Shown one piece after another: positions 11,270 to 21,679 of a DNA stretch of 41,821 nt. Numbering within the stretch: position 1 is the first letter of the stretch; the number at the start of each line of letters is the position of its first letter. The position numbers and the translations under genes are program-made. Origin of the DNA: Branchiostoma floridae (taxonomy: Eukaryota; Chordata; Leptocardii; Amphioxiformes; Branchiostomatidae); assembly GCF_000003815.2 (NCBI RefSeq), contig NC_049985.1, positions 147,312-189,132 on the forward strand, read 5' to 3'. The notes beneath the pieces were generated by a model. The model did not search any database. It was given only the letters and a program-made list of their open reading frames with translations, and had not been told where the DNA came from.

Positions 11270-11705
11270 AGCACGTTAATATCTATAAAATTAAGGATAT
11301 CAACCATATGGTACCTTGCTTTATATTTATTATTTCCTACCTTTCAATTAGCCGTCGGATACGAACTTGCATATGTTGTATATATATATATATATATATA
11401 CAGTTGCAATAAATCTTAACATGAAATCAAACTGGAACATCGATGGAAAAGATTGAGTGATGCAGCCGAACGCTCATAACTGTATCAGCCATATGTTATC
11501 TAGTTCTCATTAATCATTTTCTTCCTTGATGTTTTTTGTAATTGCAATTAGCCTTCAGATCAGCACTTGCATTTGTTATATTGTTCTTTGCTTTCTTTCA
11601 TGAAGTTGCAATAAATCTTAGATGAAATCAAACTGGAGCATCGACGGAGAAGAATGAGTGATGCCGCCAGTTCTGTGATCCAGCCGAATGCTCATAACTG
11701 CGGTA
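11270..11705. repeat. Two-copy ~203-bp tandem duplication with (TA)n
   Basis: TTGCAATAAATCTTA recurs at about 11404 and 11607. Each copy continues with ATGAAATCAAACTGGA(A/G)CATCGA and ends with CCGAA(C/T)GCTCATAACTG. The first copy contains a (TA)n tract at about 11379-11401. Confidence 0.75.
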
Positions 11706-12651
11706 ACCGCAGACCATCAGTCACTTCACGTGTCCATGATTACAGTTAACGGACCGATAACGTCCATAATTTTCATCTGCGCTCGCGAAAAAAAGGTCTA
11801 TCTTTGACGTGTTGTAAAGGTAGTCCCATAGCCTTAGGGAGTTTCTGTTGCAGTAGGGGCAATTTGTTCTTATCCACTGTGTCTAGGGTATGGTATTGAA
11901 GGTAGAACCCGTCTTTTCAGCGCCTTTTACATCCCCAACCGAAGTCAGGAACAAATTTTTACACTTACCCATTCAGAGTGGGGCGAGGAAATCGTTTAAA
12001 ATGCTTTTCCAAGGACAAAACATTACCGTCATGTCTACCGATTTAAAATCAGGATCTCTGCGTTCTGAGTCAAACACGCTAACCGCTACGCCAAATGACG
12101 CCTCGTAACGTGCTGTGCTGAGGTAAATTTTAAAAAGTTGTTTTTCTTGCCGTTTGACATGTTATGTTGCCAATTAAAGACACAAATGTGAACAAAGTCC
12201 TCTGTGGATACGCCCAAGTACTAGTAACCCCGTGCCAAAGTTCATGTCATTTGTTGTTGGGATCAGGGCACAGGAGCACCCAATGCACATTTTGGGGCTT
12301 AAAATTCAATAAAAACGCAATAAAATACTTATAAACGCCTATAAAAAACAGAATCATACCGGCTTCTATTGTGGTAACGTCAGATGACATTGATTTTAGT
12401 GATCTGTGGCCCTAATTACGAATGATTTAACAGGTGGCAATGAATGATGTTTATCGACTTCATCGACTGTGGGAGTGAAATGGGGGTTAAACAAAACCTC
12501 GGCTAACCATAAAAGGGTCCGATAATATAGCTTAGGTCAGTGTTATCTGACTCCTGCTCTCAAATCCTAGTAAAATCCGTCACAGGACTTCAGGCGATTC
12601 TGATACTGTGTGATGGTATTGCTTAGGTCCCAATCACAACCGCGTGTGACC
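11706..12651. other. Intron 1 of gene A: nothing recognised
   Basis: No exon, RNA gene or repeat was recognised in this stretch. The open frame at 11890-12108 has no supporting splice sites. Confidence 0.4.
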
Positions 12652-13060
12652 GCGTGGCGCAGCGGCAGCATGTTCGGATATGCACCGAGAGGTTGCGGGT
12701 TCAAATCCGGCTGCCGTGCCACCGATCTTGTGCCCTTGGGAAAGGCACTTTGCACGACTTTCCTAACTTTACTCAGGTGAAAATAAGAACCTAGTTTCGT
12801 CCCTCAGATAGGACGTTGAATAGAGGTCCCTTCTATGGGGAGAGTCACACCCCATGCACGTTAAAGGACCCCCACATGTGCGATGGTGCGGTGTCCGATG
12901 GAGCAAACCATTCTGATTGGAGTTGGTGATTCACTACAAATCACCCGGACGGAGGTCTGACGAACCTTCGAGTCGCATCAGCCATACGGTGATTTACATC
13001 ATTCACCATGCCCCGGAGAGGAGATGCCACCAGGGGACTAAAATGCCTATCTATACAGCA
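12652..13060 (+). mobile_element. tRNA-derived SINE (older copy)
   Basis: The head has an A-box-like CGCGTGGCGCAGCGGCAGCA and B box GGTTGCGGGTTCAAATCC. The body follows with GATCTTGTGCCCTTGGGAAA, CAGGTGAAAAT, GGGAGAGTCACACCCC and TCACCCGGACGG-like pieces. It is more diverged than the copies at 18144 and 19371 and also carries a middle segment they lack. TGATTTACATCATTCACC near 13000 marks tail sequence shared with them. Confidence 0.7.
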
Positions 13061-13289
13061 TAACATGTTGTGCTGCCCCTATGTACGGCTGATTAATCAA
13101 CATACGGCTGATCAAAAGGACGAATGAACCGTTCTCGTCAGGAATGTAACCCCGGCCAGTCTCTGAAGCCACAAATTTGTCCCAGTGGACTACCGGATAC
13201 GGAGTTACCCTTCCGTATTCCCCACGGGAAGGTCGGCCGGCGTATATTGGATACCGGGTCCCAGGTTCATTTTAAGTCCAACTAGCCCG
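13061..13289. other. Intron 1 of gene A: nothing recognised
   Basis: Short unique-looking stretch between a SINE and a minisatellite. Confidence 0.4.
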
Positions 13290-13720
13290 ACCTTCACCAG
13301 ACGATGGTTAGGCGCTCTTACATAGCCGCCCATGGCCTCCCAACCTTCTCCAGATGATGGTTAGGAGTTAAGCCCCTGTCACACATAGCCGCCCATGGTC
13401 TCCCAACCTTCTCCAGATAATGGTTGGGAGTTAAGCCCCTGTCACACATAGCTGACCACGGCCTCCCAACCTTCTCCAGACCATGGTCTCCCAACCTTCT
13501 CCAGACCATGGTCTCCCAACCTTCTCCAGGTAATGGTTGGGAGTTAAGCCCCTGTCACACATAGCTGATCACGGCCTCCCAACCTTCTCCAGACCATGGT
13601 TAGGAGTTAAAGCCCCTGTCACACATAGCTGACCACGGCTTCCCGACCGTCCCAGACCATGGTTAGGAGTTAAGTCACACATAGCCAACCAAGGCCTCAC
13701 AACCTTCTACAGACCATAGT
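13290..13720. repeat. ~65-bp minisatellite (CTCCCAACCTTCTCCAG)
   Basis: Units read CTCCCAACCTTCTCCAG, then ATGGTTAGGAGTTAAGCCCC, then TGTCACACATAGC. They recur from about 13335 to 13715 with spacing near 65 bp. Around 13480-13530 a shorter 24-bp sub-unit (CCATGGTCTCCCAACC...) is itself repeated, showing nested expansion. A minus-strand open frame over the array is a repeat effect. Confidence 0.9.
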
Positions 13721-13892
13721 TGTAAAGAAGTCGTAAGCAAGATCATCTGTTGTTGGAAGTTGGTTGGCGAGGTTGTCTACTAGTCTCAAAAGTTTGGAAT
13801 GAGCAATGTCATTTTCAACCTCCTGTATCTTCGCCAAGGACAGGTCATACAGATAAGTTTTATTCAATGTATCTCGGTGAATTCCGGATGCA

Positions 13893-13921
13893 CGATGATG
13901 ATGATGATGATGATGATGATT
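13893..13921. repeat. (GAT)n microsatellite
   Basis: About nine to ten GAT triplets. They encode poly-His or poly-Asp in spurious frames. Confidence 0.9.
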
Positions 13922-14567
13922 CCAATTCCACTCCTTTGACACTCTACACGCCAACTTATTCATCGCTCTGAACCAATTATTCAGCTAATTATCATTTCTC
14001 ATCGCCAAAGTCACGGTGGCGGCAACGACGAAAATTAACCTCGTTAACTTTGCGTTATTTTGTCGAGTTTGCACTTCTGTTTTATGATTGATTATCTGTC
14101 TGACATTTTCATCAGAAACATTCATAATTAAAACAACACGAGTACCCTAAGTGAACCCCGTTCCTACTGGTTCGTAAAACATTTGATCTTATTACAGAAG
14201 TAACAAAACCCAAGAGCATGAAGCAGCTGTAGTTTGGAATATAGATTATTTCCTTCGCTGTAAACATTTTAATAACACACTACAGTGAACAATACATGCT
14301 GAAGTTTTAACAATGGCAATAACTATAATAATATATATTGAAAGCTCTACTGTAGTGCACCGCATCAGTGGCCAATCAACGGCTCACAGCAGCCTTGTGG
14401 GGTTTTTTTTCAACCCCATTGTTTAGTGTTTAGTGTTAAGACGAAAGTTATGGTTTTAGTCTTCAGGCCACATATACCAATCTCACTGCCCGTTTTTATG
14501 TCACTTTTGATCACACTAATGGACATGAGCACAATGCCAAGAGAGAAAGGACGCTTTCATCTTAGCT
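13922..14567. other. Intron 1 of gene A: nothing recognised
   Basis: AT-rich intronic sequence with no recognised feature. Confidence 0.4.
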
Positions 14568-14569
14568 TG

Positions 14570-14725
14570 CGTGATCCAGTGATTGGCGCGTGATCCAGTG
14601 ATTGGCGCGTGATCCAGTGATTGGCGCGTGATCCAGTGATTGGCGCGTGATCCAGTGATTGGCGGCTCTGCCTCTTGACAAAGAAGTCTTGAGTTCAAAC
14701 CCCGGCTTCCACAGCTCTGGAGAGG
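14570..14725 (+). repeat. 17-bp tandem array joined to a tRNA-like sequence
   Basis: GCGTGATCCAGTGATTG repeats five to six times, almost perfectly, at about 14570-14662. The last unit runs directly into GGCGGCTCTGCCTCTTGAC and a B-box-like GAGTTCAAACCCCGGCTTCC, resembling a degraded tRNA or SINE head. The array may have grown from the 5' part of a SINE. Confidence 0.75.
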
Positions 14726-15728
14726 ATTGCGATCCTCGAGCTCATGACGGGACATTAAGCCACGATCCACTGTTCATTGTACTTATAGAAAAGGGCTGGA
14801 AGAATTTTCCTGGTACGATGAACTTATGATATCGCACTTCTTCTGTCTTCTCTGTCACATCTAACGAAAAAGCTCTTTAGTGAGCTTAACTGGTATAAAA
14901 TCACTTATACTTCAATTTACCTATGTGTTCTATATAAAGCATTTATCTTCTTCTGTCACGACCAGGGGAATATTAACTCTTCTTTGAGCAAAACTGATTT
15001 GAGAGCACCTTTCGTTTGAGAGCACCTTTCGTTCTCATTCACAGCACCAATGAGGTGCAGAAATTGCCCCATCTGGATTGTGTTGTAGCCTTCCGGCTTT
15101 AGTGATAGGGACTTTATTGTTAATGATGACGTGCCAGGTGTGCCTTTATATAAGGATCAATATCATTAAGACACATGCCTTCAGGTGTGACATTTTGCTC
15201 AGGTGTGAATGCGGCGTGGCGAGGGAAGGGGATACATTGTACATAGCGGTTTTTATGACGTTCGTAGATTGTAATTTGAGTAGGCTACATCCGGGATATC
15301 CCAGGGGTGTCCAGATAATTACCTCCATCTTAGGTCTAAAGATCGCCACATCCGCTAATTGCTACATGAATAAAGTAGCTGATTTGGCTGCCTCTAGGCG
15401 CACCTCTCTTTGTGGTATTTGAGTCTTTCTCATCATCAATGGCCAAAAAACCGTAATCTGGATTAGCCCCAAGCTTTAATCACATTTGCAGAAGATGAAA
15501 GCCCATTTTGAGGTTTTTTGAACGGGGGGCAATGAATGAAAGGCGCGTATATCTCATTTTTACCACTACACATATAGGCCGACCTGCGCGTGATGTAGGC
15601 AGCCAGGTGCAGCACTTAGAAAACATCCTGAAGGGCAGAATGAGCATTGAACCAACAGGAAAAATCCTCTCGGTGCCGAAAGAAGAGTAGTTAGCCAGTA
15701 CCTCACCTTGTAAATAATGATTGGAACT
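14726..15728. other. Intron 1 of gene A: nothing recognised
   Basis: A 19-bp direct repeat (GAGAGCACCTTTCGTT-like, near 15002-15033) is visible. Open frames at 15078-15422 and 15508-15690 have no supporting features. Confidence 0.4.
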
Positions 15729-15938
15729 TAGGCTTAGGTCACATTTCCAAACCGGGGCCCGACCGGGCAGCTTTCAGGAGGAAAAAGAATGATAGAAAAG
15801 CCATAAAAATACTCAAAATTGCAACATACGATTCATGGGATCGGAATGATTTGTGTATAGTTCTGAGTATAGATTTTAATTTTTCGTTTCTTTAAACATC
15901 TCGGCCAGGCTCCGGTTTAGAAAATGTGAACTAAGCCT
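15729..15938. mobile_element. MITE, GGGGCCCGGCC family (copy 3)
   Basis: The left terminus TTAGGCTTAGGTCACATTTC...AAACCGGGGCCCGACCGGGC is mirrored by CGGCCAGGCTCCGGTTTAG...ATGTGAACTAAGCC at the right. The AT-rich interior holds AGTTTCAGGAGG-like and TTTTTCGTTTC motifs. This copy shows the outer terminus (TTAGGC) most clearly. Confidence 0.8.
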
Positions 15939-16099
15939 GACACATATTTATAAGGAAAGGACGCCATGATGCATATAATATAAAAACTGCACATAGCGTT
16001 TGTCTTCTCTTGCACGAATAGTTCTTAGGAGAGCGAAAACCGGACCGATATAACTTTCTCTTTCAGTTTTACATCTCAGAAAGGTTTGGGAAAGACTTA

Positions 16100-18080
16100 T
16101 ACGTAACTCGTGCTGAATGTTGTGAGACTTCCATTACGAAGCGTATAATCAGGAACCACTCACGGCTTTTTGCCTTCCCGCTGCGTGCCATTAGTCTTTC
16201 AATGCCTGGTATTATAAGTACTGTGGTTCATTTTTCATTACACACTAACTTCACAACTTCAACCCTTACAAAAACTGGAAGTAGGTTGGGCGAAATCTTT
16301 ATTGAACCGCTCTGGTAGATCTAGAAACATTCTCATCCAGTTAGTCTTGGAATGGAAGCTCTTTTTTTCTCAAATAAACGTACAGGAACCACTCCCGGAC
16401 TTATGCCTTCCCCACGGTGTATCATTAGTCTTTCAATGCTTGATAACTACTATGTTTTGCTCCTCTTTCTTCACGGAAACGTAGTCTACCAGACCTTGTA
16501 ATGAACACACCGCCTATTCAGACTAGACCCTGAAGATCACTCTGGATTCACCAAGTTCCATCAGCCAGACAACAGAAGCTGTAGCTGTAGAGATAATCAA
16601 TCTGTGGAGATTTTTTTTTTTTCAATTACACTATAACTTAATCCCCTTATACAAACTGGAAGAAGGTTGGGTGAAATCTTTATTGAACCGGTCTCATAGA
16701 TCTAGAAACATTTTATTCAGTTATTAGTCTAGAAATGGAAGCTCATTTTTCCTATAAACGTAAATAAACGTACAGGAACCACTCCCGGACTTATGCCTTC
16801 CCTGTAGTGTACCATTAGTCTTTCAATGCTTGATAACTACTATGTTTTGCTCCCCTTTCTTCGTGGAAAAGTAGTCTACCAAACCTTGTAATGAAGACAC
16901 CGCGTATTCAGACCAGATGACCACCCTGGATTCATCAGGCTCTAGCAGGTAGACAACAGATGCTGTAGATACATGTAGGCCAGAAAGGAAAATTGTTACG
17001 CAATCAATCTTTAGAGATGTTTTTCAATAGACAATAACTTCACCCCTAATAAAAACTGGAAGTAGGTTGGGTGAAATCTTTATTGAGCCGCTCTCGTAGA
17101 TATAGACACAATTTCATCCAGTTAGGCTAGGAATGGAAGCTCATTTTACAAATAAACGTACAGGAACCACTCACGGATTTGTGCCTTCTCCGCAGTGTAC
17201 CATTCATTAGTCTTTCAATGCCCGATAAGTACTGTGTTTTGCTCCCCTTTCTTCCTGGAAAAGTAGTCTACCAAACCCTGTCATGAACACACCGCGTATT
17301 CAGACCCTGATGACCACCCTTGATTCACCAAGCTCTAACAGCTAGAAAACAGATGCTGTAGATGGAAATGAAAATAGTTATGCAATCAATGTGTGGAGAT
17401 GTGTAGTCTACCAGACCCTGTAATAAACACACCGGGTAGTCACACTAGATGACCAATCTGAATCCACCAACAGCTCTAGCTGGTAGACAACTAGCCTGGT
17501 TACCAAACCCCAGCCCGATCTCAAGTATCTATCGCGCAGGGGTCTGGCCGGATGGCATAGGCCGGCTTCTCAATTTTGTCCCTTATAGTGGGCAACAAAC
17601 TCCACCAATAGAACAGCAACAGGATCAGCAGGAGGTACTACACCCCTACCATGATTGGTTAATGACCCCCAACTGTATTTTTTGAATCCATAACAGTGGC
17701 CACCAAGTACCTGATTCGCTACTGTGACAGCCTGCTGACCAACTGTGGTGTGTTGTAGCTGGCTACCTGTGGTGTGAGTGGTCATAAATCCTAGGTTCTC
17801 CTCCCTGTCTGAGGAAGGGCCTTCGAGAACATTTCTACAGCCATCCTGCCAGACCCCAACACAAAAGATATTTTTGAGGTTGGGGTATGGTATCCAGGCT
17901 AGTAGACAACAGAAGATGAAGATAGATCAGAAAGAAACGTAGTCATGCAATCAATTTGTAAAGATGTTTTTCATTACACAATAACCTCAACGACTAATAA
18001 AAAATGGAAGTAGGTCGGGCGAAATCTTTATTGGACCGCTCTCCCTTTAATAGTCTAGGAATAAAAGCTCGTTTTTTTTT
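16100..18080. repeat. ~390-bp tandem array, four copies
   Basis: The landmark GGAAGTAGGTTGGGCGAAAT followed by CTTTATTGAACCGCTCT occurs at about 16277, 16660, 17057 and 18005. Units also share CAGGAACCACTC(C/A)CGGA, GTCTTTCAATGC(T/C)TGATAA and AAGTAGTCTACCA(A/G)ACC. The first two spacings are 383 and 397 bp. The third is lengthened by a MITE at 17492-17902 and a partial unit duplication near 17400-17490. No coding content was seen. Confidence 0.85.
17492..17902. mobile_element. MITE, TAGCCTGGTTACC ends, 8-bp target duplication
   Basis: The ends TAGCCTGGTTACCAAACCCC and GGGGTATGGTATCCAGGCTA are inverted. They are flanked by TAGACAAC on the left (17484-17491) and TAGACAAC just outside the right end. 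An 8-bp target-site duplication is typical of hAT-superfamily elements. It inserted into a unit of the 390-bp array. Confidence 0.8.
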
Positions 18081-18143
18081 TCAAATAAATGTAAGAGCCT
18101 AAATTCTGGAAAAGCACTTCACATCTATTTCCTAACTCAACTG

Positions 18144-18535
18144 GGGCCGCGTAGCGCAGTGCGACCGTGTTCGCCCCGTGACCGAGAGGTTGCGGGTTCG
18201 AATCCGCCTGCCGTGTTGCCGGTCTTGTGCCCTTGGGAAAGGCACTTTACACGGCTTTCCTCACTATACTCAGGTGAAAATGAGTACCTTGCTTCGGCTC
18301 ACGGTGATTTACATCATTCACCCGGACGGGAGACCTGGCGCATATGAAAGGGTATGTCACCCCGCAAGGGGCGGTATAACCCCGTCGTGTGTAAACATGT
18401 GCGAACATGTGCGATCACGTCGACCGATGATGTATGTTCGTCTGTATCTCTGAGGATCTGCCGCTACCAGCCCAAAGCTACCTAGGCAGATCCGTGTAAT
18501 GAGTTGTACCATTGGCAAATAAATAAATAAATAAA
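18144..18535 (+). mobile_element. Full-length tRNA-derived SINE (young copy 1)
   Basis: A tRNA-like head is present, with A-box-like GCGTAGCGCAGTGCGACC and B box GGTTGCGGGTTCGAATCC. The body follows (CTTGTGCCCTTGGGAAAGGC, TGATTTACATCATTCACCC, CACCCCGCAAGGGGCGGTAT). The AAATAAATAAATAAATAAA tail starts near 18517. It is almost identical to the copy at 19371, which implies recent activity. Confidence 0.9.
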
Positions 18536-18744
18536 CTGCAAAAAATGAGTACTAAGCTTTACTTCGGGGCGTTTCTCTTGGATGAAACGTAAAGCCGGGA
18601 TGTTTGAATAGAGTCACACCTAGAGTGTGTCAAATAACCACACTTATCAAAAAGAGTAGTTGGCTGTCCTACTGTGAATGTATCAATCATTATGCATTCT
18701 TCACTTACTGAGGAAAACCCGCTGTGTTACTCACTCACTCACAC

Positions 18745-18990
18745 TCACAACCCGCTTGCTCCTAAGAGCGTGGCGCCTCGACATCTTCTCCAGAATGACC
18801 TGTCCTGGGCAACCTGCCAGGCAGTGGGGAGGTCCATGTTCACAGCTGCCAGGTCCGATGTTAGCTGGTCCAGCCATTTCATGCGGGGCCTCCCTCTTGG
18901 CCTTCTCCATCTTGGGGTCGGTTCAAGTATGAGCCTGGCTGGTTCGGACAGAGGTGATGACCTAGCAAGATGGCCAAAAAGCCTGTGTTA
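18745..18990 (-). mobile_element. LINE ORF2 C-terminus (5'-truncated)
   Basis: On the minus strand a frame of about 80 codons reads HRLFGHLARSSPLSEPARLI, then RRPRGRPRMKWLDQL, then TAWQVAQDRSFWRRC, ending in a TGA at 18745-18747. The order of a FGHLAR motif, a basic GRPR..W motif and an AQDR..WRR motif is the standard C-terminal end of many non-LTR retrotransposon ORF2 proteins. A TGAGTG-type simple repeat (18730-18747, read on the minus strand) follows the stop as a 3' tail. Upstream, at about 18990, the frame hits a stop, so the copy is truncated. Confidence 0.8.
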
Positions 18991-19282
18991 CGTCGTGGGG
19001 CAATTTACCGGTTAAGTGAAAGTAGCACATTTCATTTGACACCCATTTCCTCGCATTTAAGAACCCGCCGCGCTCATCATAAAGAAGTAGTGGTCCATTC
19101 TGGAGTGATTTGATCAAATTTTACAGTCTGCTGGTCTTACGCAGCTTTTATCTACAGCACAGAATCGGTGTGCTACGTCTAAAGGCAATTTAGGCTAACT
19201 TCACATTGGAGAACGAAAGGTACGATACAAAAGGCGAAAAAACACGAAACGGACCAAAAAGAATTCAACATCATGTGTTATG
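18991..19282. other. Intron 1 of gene A: nothing recognised
   Basis: Short unique-looking stretch between a LINE tail and a MITE. Confidence 0.4.
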
Positions 19283-19841
19283 CTAGCCTGGGTACCATCC
19301 GGGTAGTAGTTCGCTTCTGCTACCCGTCTAGGGTGACCTGCACATTCAAAGTTGGTCAAGGATCCCAGACCGCGTGGGACCGCGTAGCGCAGTGGGACCG
19401 TGTTCGCCCCGTGACCGAGAGGTTGCGGGTTCGAATCCACCTGCCGTGTTACCGATCTTGTGCCCTTGGGAAAGGCACTTTACACGGCTTTCCTCACTAT
19501 ACTCAGGTGAAAATGAGTACCTAGCTTCGGCTCACGGTGATTTACATCATTCACCCGGACGGGAGACCTGGCGAATATGAAAGGGTATGTCACCCCGCAA
19601 GGGGCGGTATAACCCCGTCGTGTGTAAACATGTGCGATCACGTCGACCGATGATGTATGTTCGTCTGTATCTCTGTGGATCTGCCGCTACCAGCCCAAAG
19701 CTGCCTAGGCAGATCCGTGTAATGAGTTGTATCATTGGCAAATAAATAAATAAAGGATCCCAGACGGAACAGCAGAGAAGCGACTGTACATAGTGTATAA
19801 TTAACGCCAGAGCGAACTTTTCCGTATGGTACCCAGGCTAG
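19283..19841. mobile_element. MITE, TAGCCTGGGTACC ends, carrying a SINE
   Basis: The left end CTAGCCTGGGTACCATCCGG and right end CCGTATGGTACCCAGGCTAG are inverted repeats. The right interior (AGACGGAACAGCAGAGAAGC, ACATAGTGTATAAT, AGAGCGAACT) matches the element at 32989-33250. Without the inserted SINE the element is only about 165 bp. Confidence 0.85.
19371..19754 (+). mobile_element. Full-length tRNA-derived SINE (young copy 2) with target duplication
   Basis: GGATCCCAGAC occurs at 19360-19370 just before the SINE head and again at 19755-19765 just after its AAATAAATAAATAAA tail, a clean 11-bp target-site duplication. Head, body and tail match the copy at 18144 nearly base for base. The insertion lies inside a TAGCCTGGGTACC MITE, so the SINE is younger than the MITE. 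Confidence 0.93.
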
Positions 19842-19859
19842 CCTTTTGCATATTTTTTG

Positions 19860-19930
19860 GCATAAAGTTGAATTTTTCGTTTCCCTAAACAGCCCGGAAT
19901 GGCCCCGGGTAGGAAATGTTACGTGGGCCT
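19860..19930. mobile_element. Half MITE, GGGGCCCGGCC family
   Basis: TTTTTCGTTTCCCTAAACAG...CCCGGAATGGCCCCGGGT...GAAATGTTACGTGGGCCT matches the right half of this MITE family. No left partner was found, so this is a truncated copy. Confidence 0.5.
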
Positions 19931-20210
19931 TACTGATTGTGCAAATACAAAGTGCAATTTTAGTTGATTATATAGCCTTATTTGATTATTCCTAAGTTTG
20001 TAAACCAGCTGCACGTTCACTCTGTTACTTGATTCCTTGTTTATTTTCACGTCGTTATCATTATCTTTTGACTATGTTATTTAGTGTTCGTTATTTTGTA
20101 TGTGTGTCCTTATTTTTGTCATGTGTAAGACGAGAAGACTCAGATAAGCAACTTTGCTTTTTGTCAAATCCTCGTTAAATAAATGTGAATTAAAAAAATA
20201 AATAAAAAGG
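19931..20210 (+). mobile_element. Probable retrotransposon 3' tail
   Basis: The sequence ends in AAGACGAGAAGACTCAG...CAAATCCTCGTTAAATAAAT...AATTAAAAAAATAAATAAAA. It looks like the 3' UTR plus A-rich tail of a non-LTR retrotransposon. No coding part was found, so the assignment is tentative. Confidence 0.35.
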
Positions 20211-21679
20211 TGTGCTCCTCGCCGCACGATGACGTCAGAATGTGCCCCCTTACCCAACAGCCGTGCCAGTAGAAACCACTTACCGCAACATGTGCACACC
20301 GCAATTACGTGTGAGTGCCATTCAGCCGGGTGTGCCATCATAATGTTTAAGTAACCAGTTATGCCAGAGGGACTGCCAGAAAAAATTCTGGCTTGTCACA
20401 AGGACTTGCTGGCCTGAAGATTGTTCGAAGATCAGGGCATCAGTCAGTGTGTATTTGAGCACAGAGCATTGGATCAGAAACCCAGTTTCAGAGAACTTCA
20501 ACAAGAACCTCAGAACCACAGAAAGACTAAGATTTACTTGTGGGATGGATTACAGGATTGGTACATCAAGTCGTATTCAACCTCGGATAAATCCAACATC
20601 TCTTTGAGAACCTGGATGAAAGCAAAGAAAATATGATTATGATTATGATATAATTTCTCTCCCGCTTGGATGCAGCGGGTGGTGATGCATGCTTTCAACC
20701 ATGTGATGTTGATTGAACTTATTAATAATAACTGCCAAGAATAAATGAATGAGCATTTTGGGGCGCTTACGCCTTTCAGATGAACAACATATGTCGTCAA
20801 TGAAGGTTAGAGATCCAGGTAATAAGATACGACAAATAACAGTTACTCAGGCAACTGGATATGATTTTGTAAACGACCAGACGTTTCAGGTAGCATCCAT
20901 TACCCTGATACTGAAGACATCTTGTTTATGAGAAGGTTTTATACCCAGGAAATTATTTTGATGCAAACATAAAATCGCTGATGATATAACACAATAACGC
21001 AACGTGAATTACTCTTGTCCTTGATATTCTTTTAAAGTAGTGAATATAAACTGTACAGCGTGAAAGTTCATCTGCTTTTGGACCAGATACCTGAAGAAAA
21101 GATCCAGTCAAAAAATCCGTTAAGTCAATTATTTTGAGCTGTAGTACAGGTTTAGTTCTCCTTACTAATCGTACAGATCAGGACGGTATGTGTAGAAATA
21201 AGCGTTTTCGAGAAGTGGAACTAATAAGGATAAGCCTATGGATAGAATGCTAAATAAAGCTTCAGTCAAAGTTTCACATTAGTCGTCTTACTAAATCACC
21301 GAAGGTAACTCTTACTCTTCATTACCCCGATGCGAAATATTTCCGTAAACTATCCACATGATTGCTTTTGCCAATTTTCCAATGAATCCTATGATTAAAC
21401 AGACTACATGAAGAGCAATATTAATCCGCTCTATGTTAACAATTAGTGAGTTATTTTTCGGGTCTTAACCACGCTGTGGCTCGTGACGTCTAAACTGACA
21501 TTCAAAATCCACCTTATTAAGGTTTGTAGACGAGTTATGTACGAGTCTGTGACAGATGGCTAGCCCTATCACGCTCACTTGAACGCACATCTGTGGCAGG
21601 TGTGGTTTGATAAACTTCGTTAGTTTCCCAAGCTGCGTTACAGGACGCATATGTGACGATTTGCCATTCAATGATACGG
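20211..21679. other. Intron 1 of gene A: one dispersed-repeat trace
   Basis: At 20805-20900 GATAAGATACGACAAATAAC, GTTACTCAGGCAACTGG and GACGTTTCAGGTAGCATCC form a block resembling retrotransposon-derived repeats and related to sequence at 8600-8680 and 9650-9780. Otherwise nothing was recognised. The short overlapping frames between 20081 and 20931 look spurious. Confidence 0.4.

Noticed and set aside
18144-18220. tRNA gene (A and B boxes)
   Set aside because: It is the head of a SINE: same body and A-rich tail as 19371-19754, which has a target-site duplication. The same applies to the heads at 12652, 10895 and 24628.
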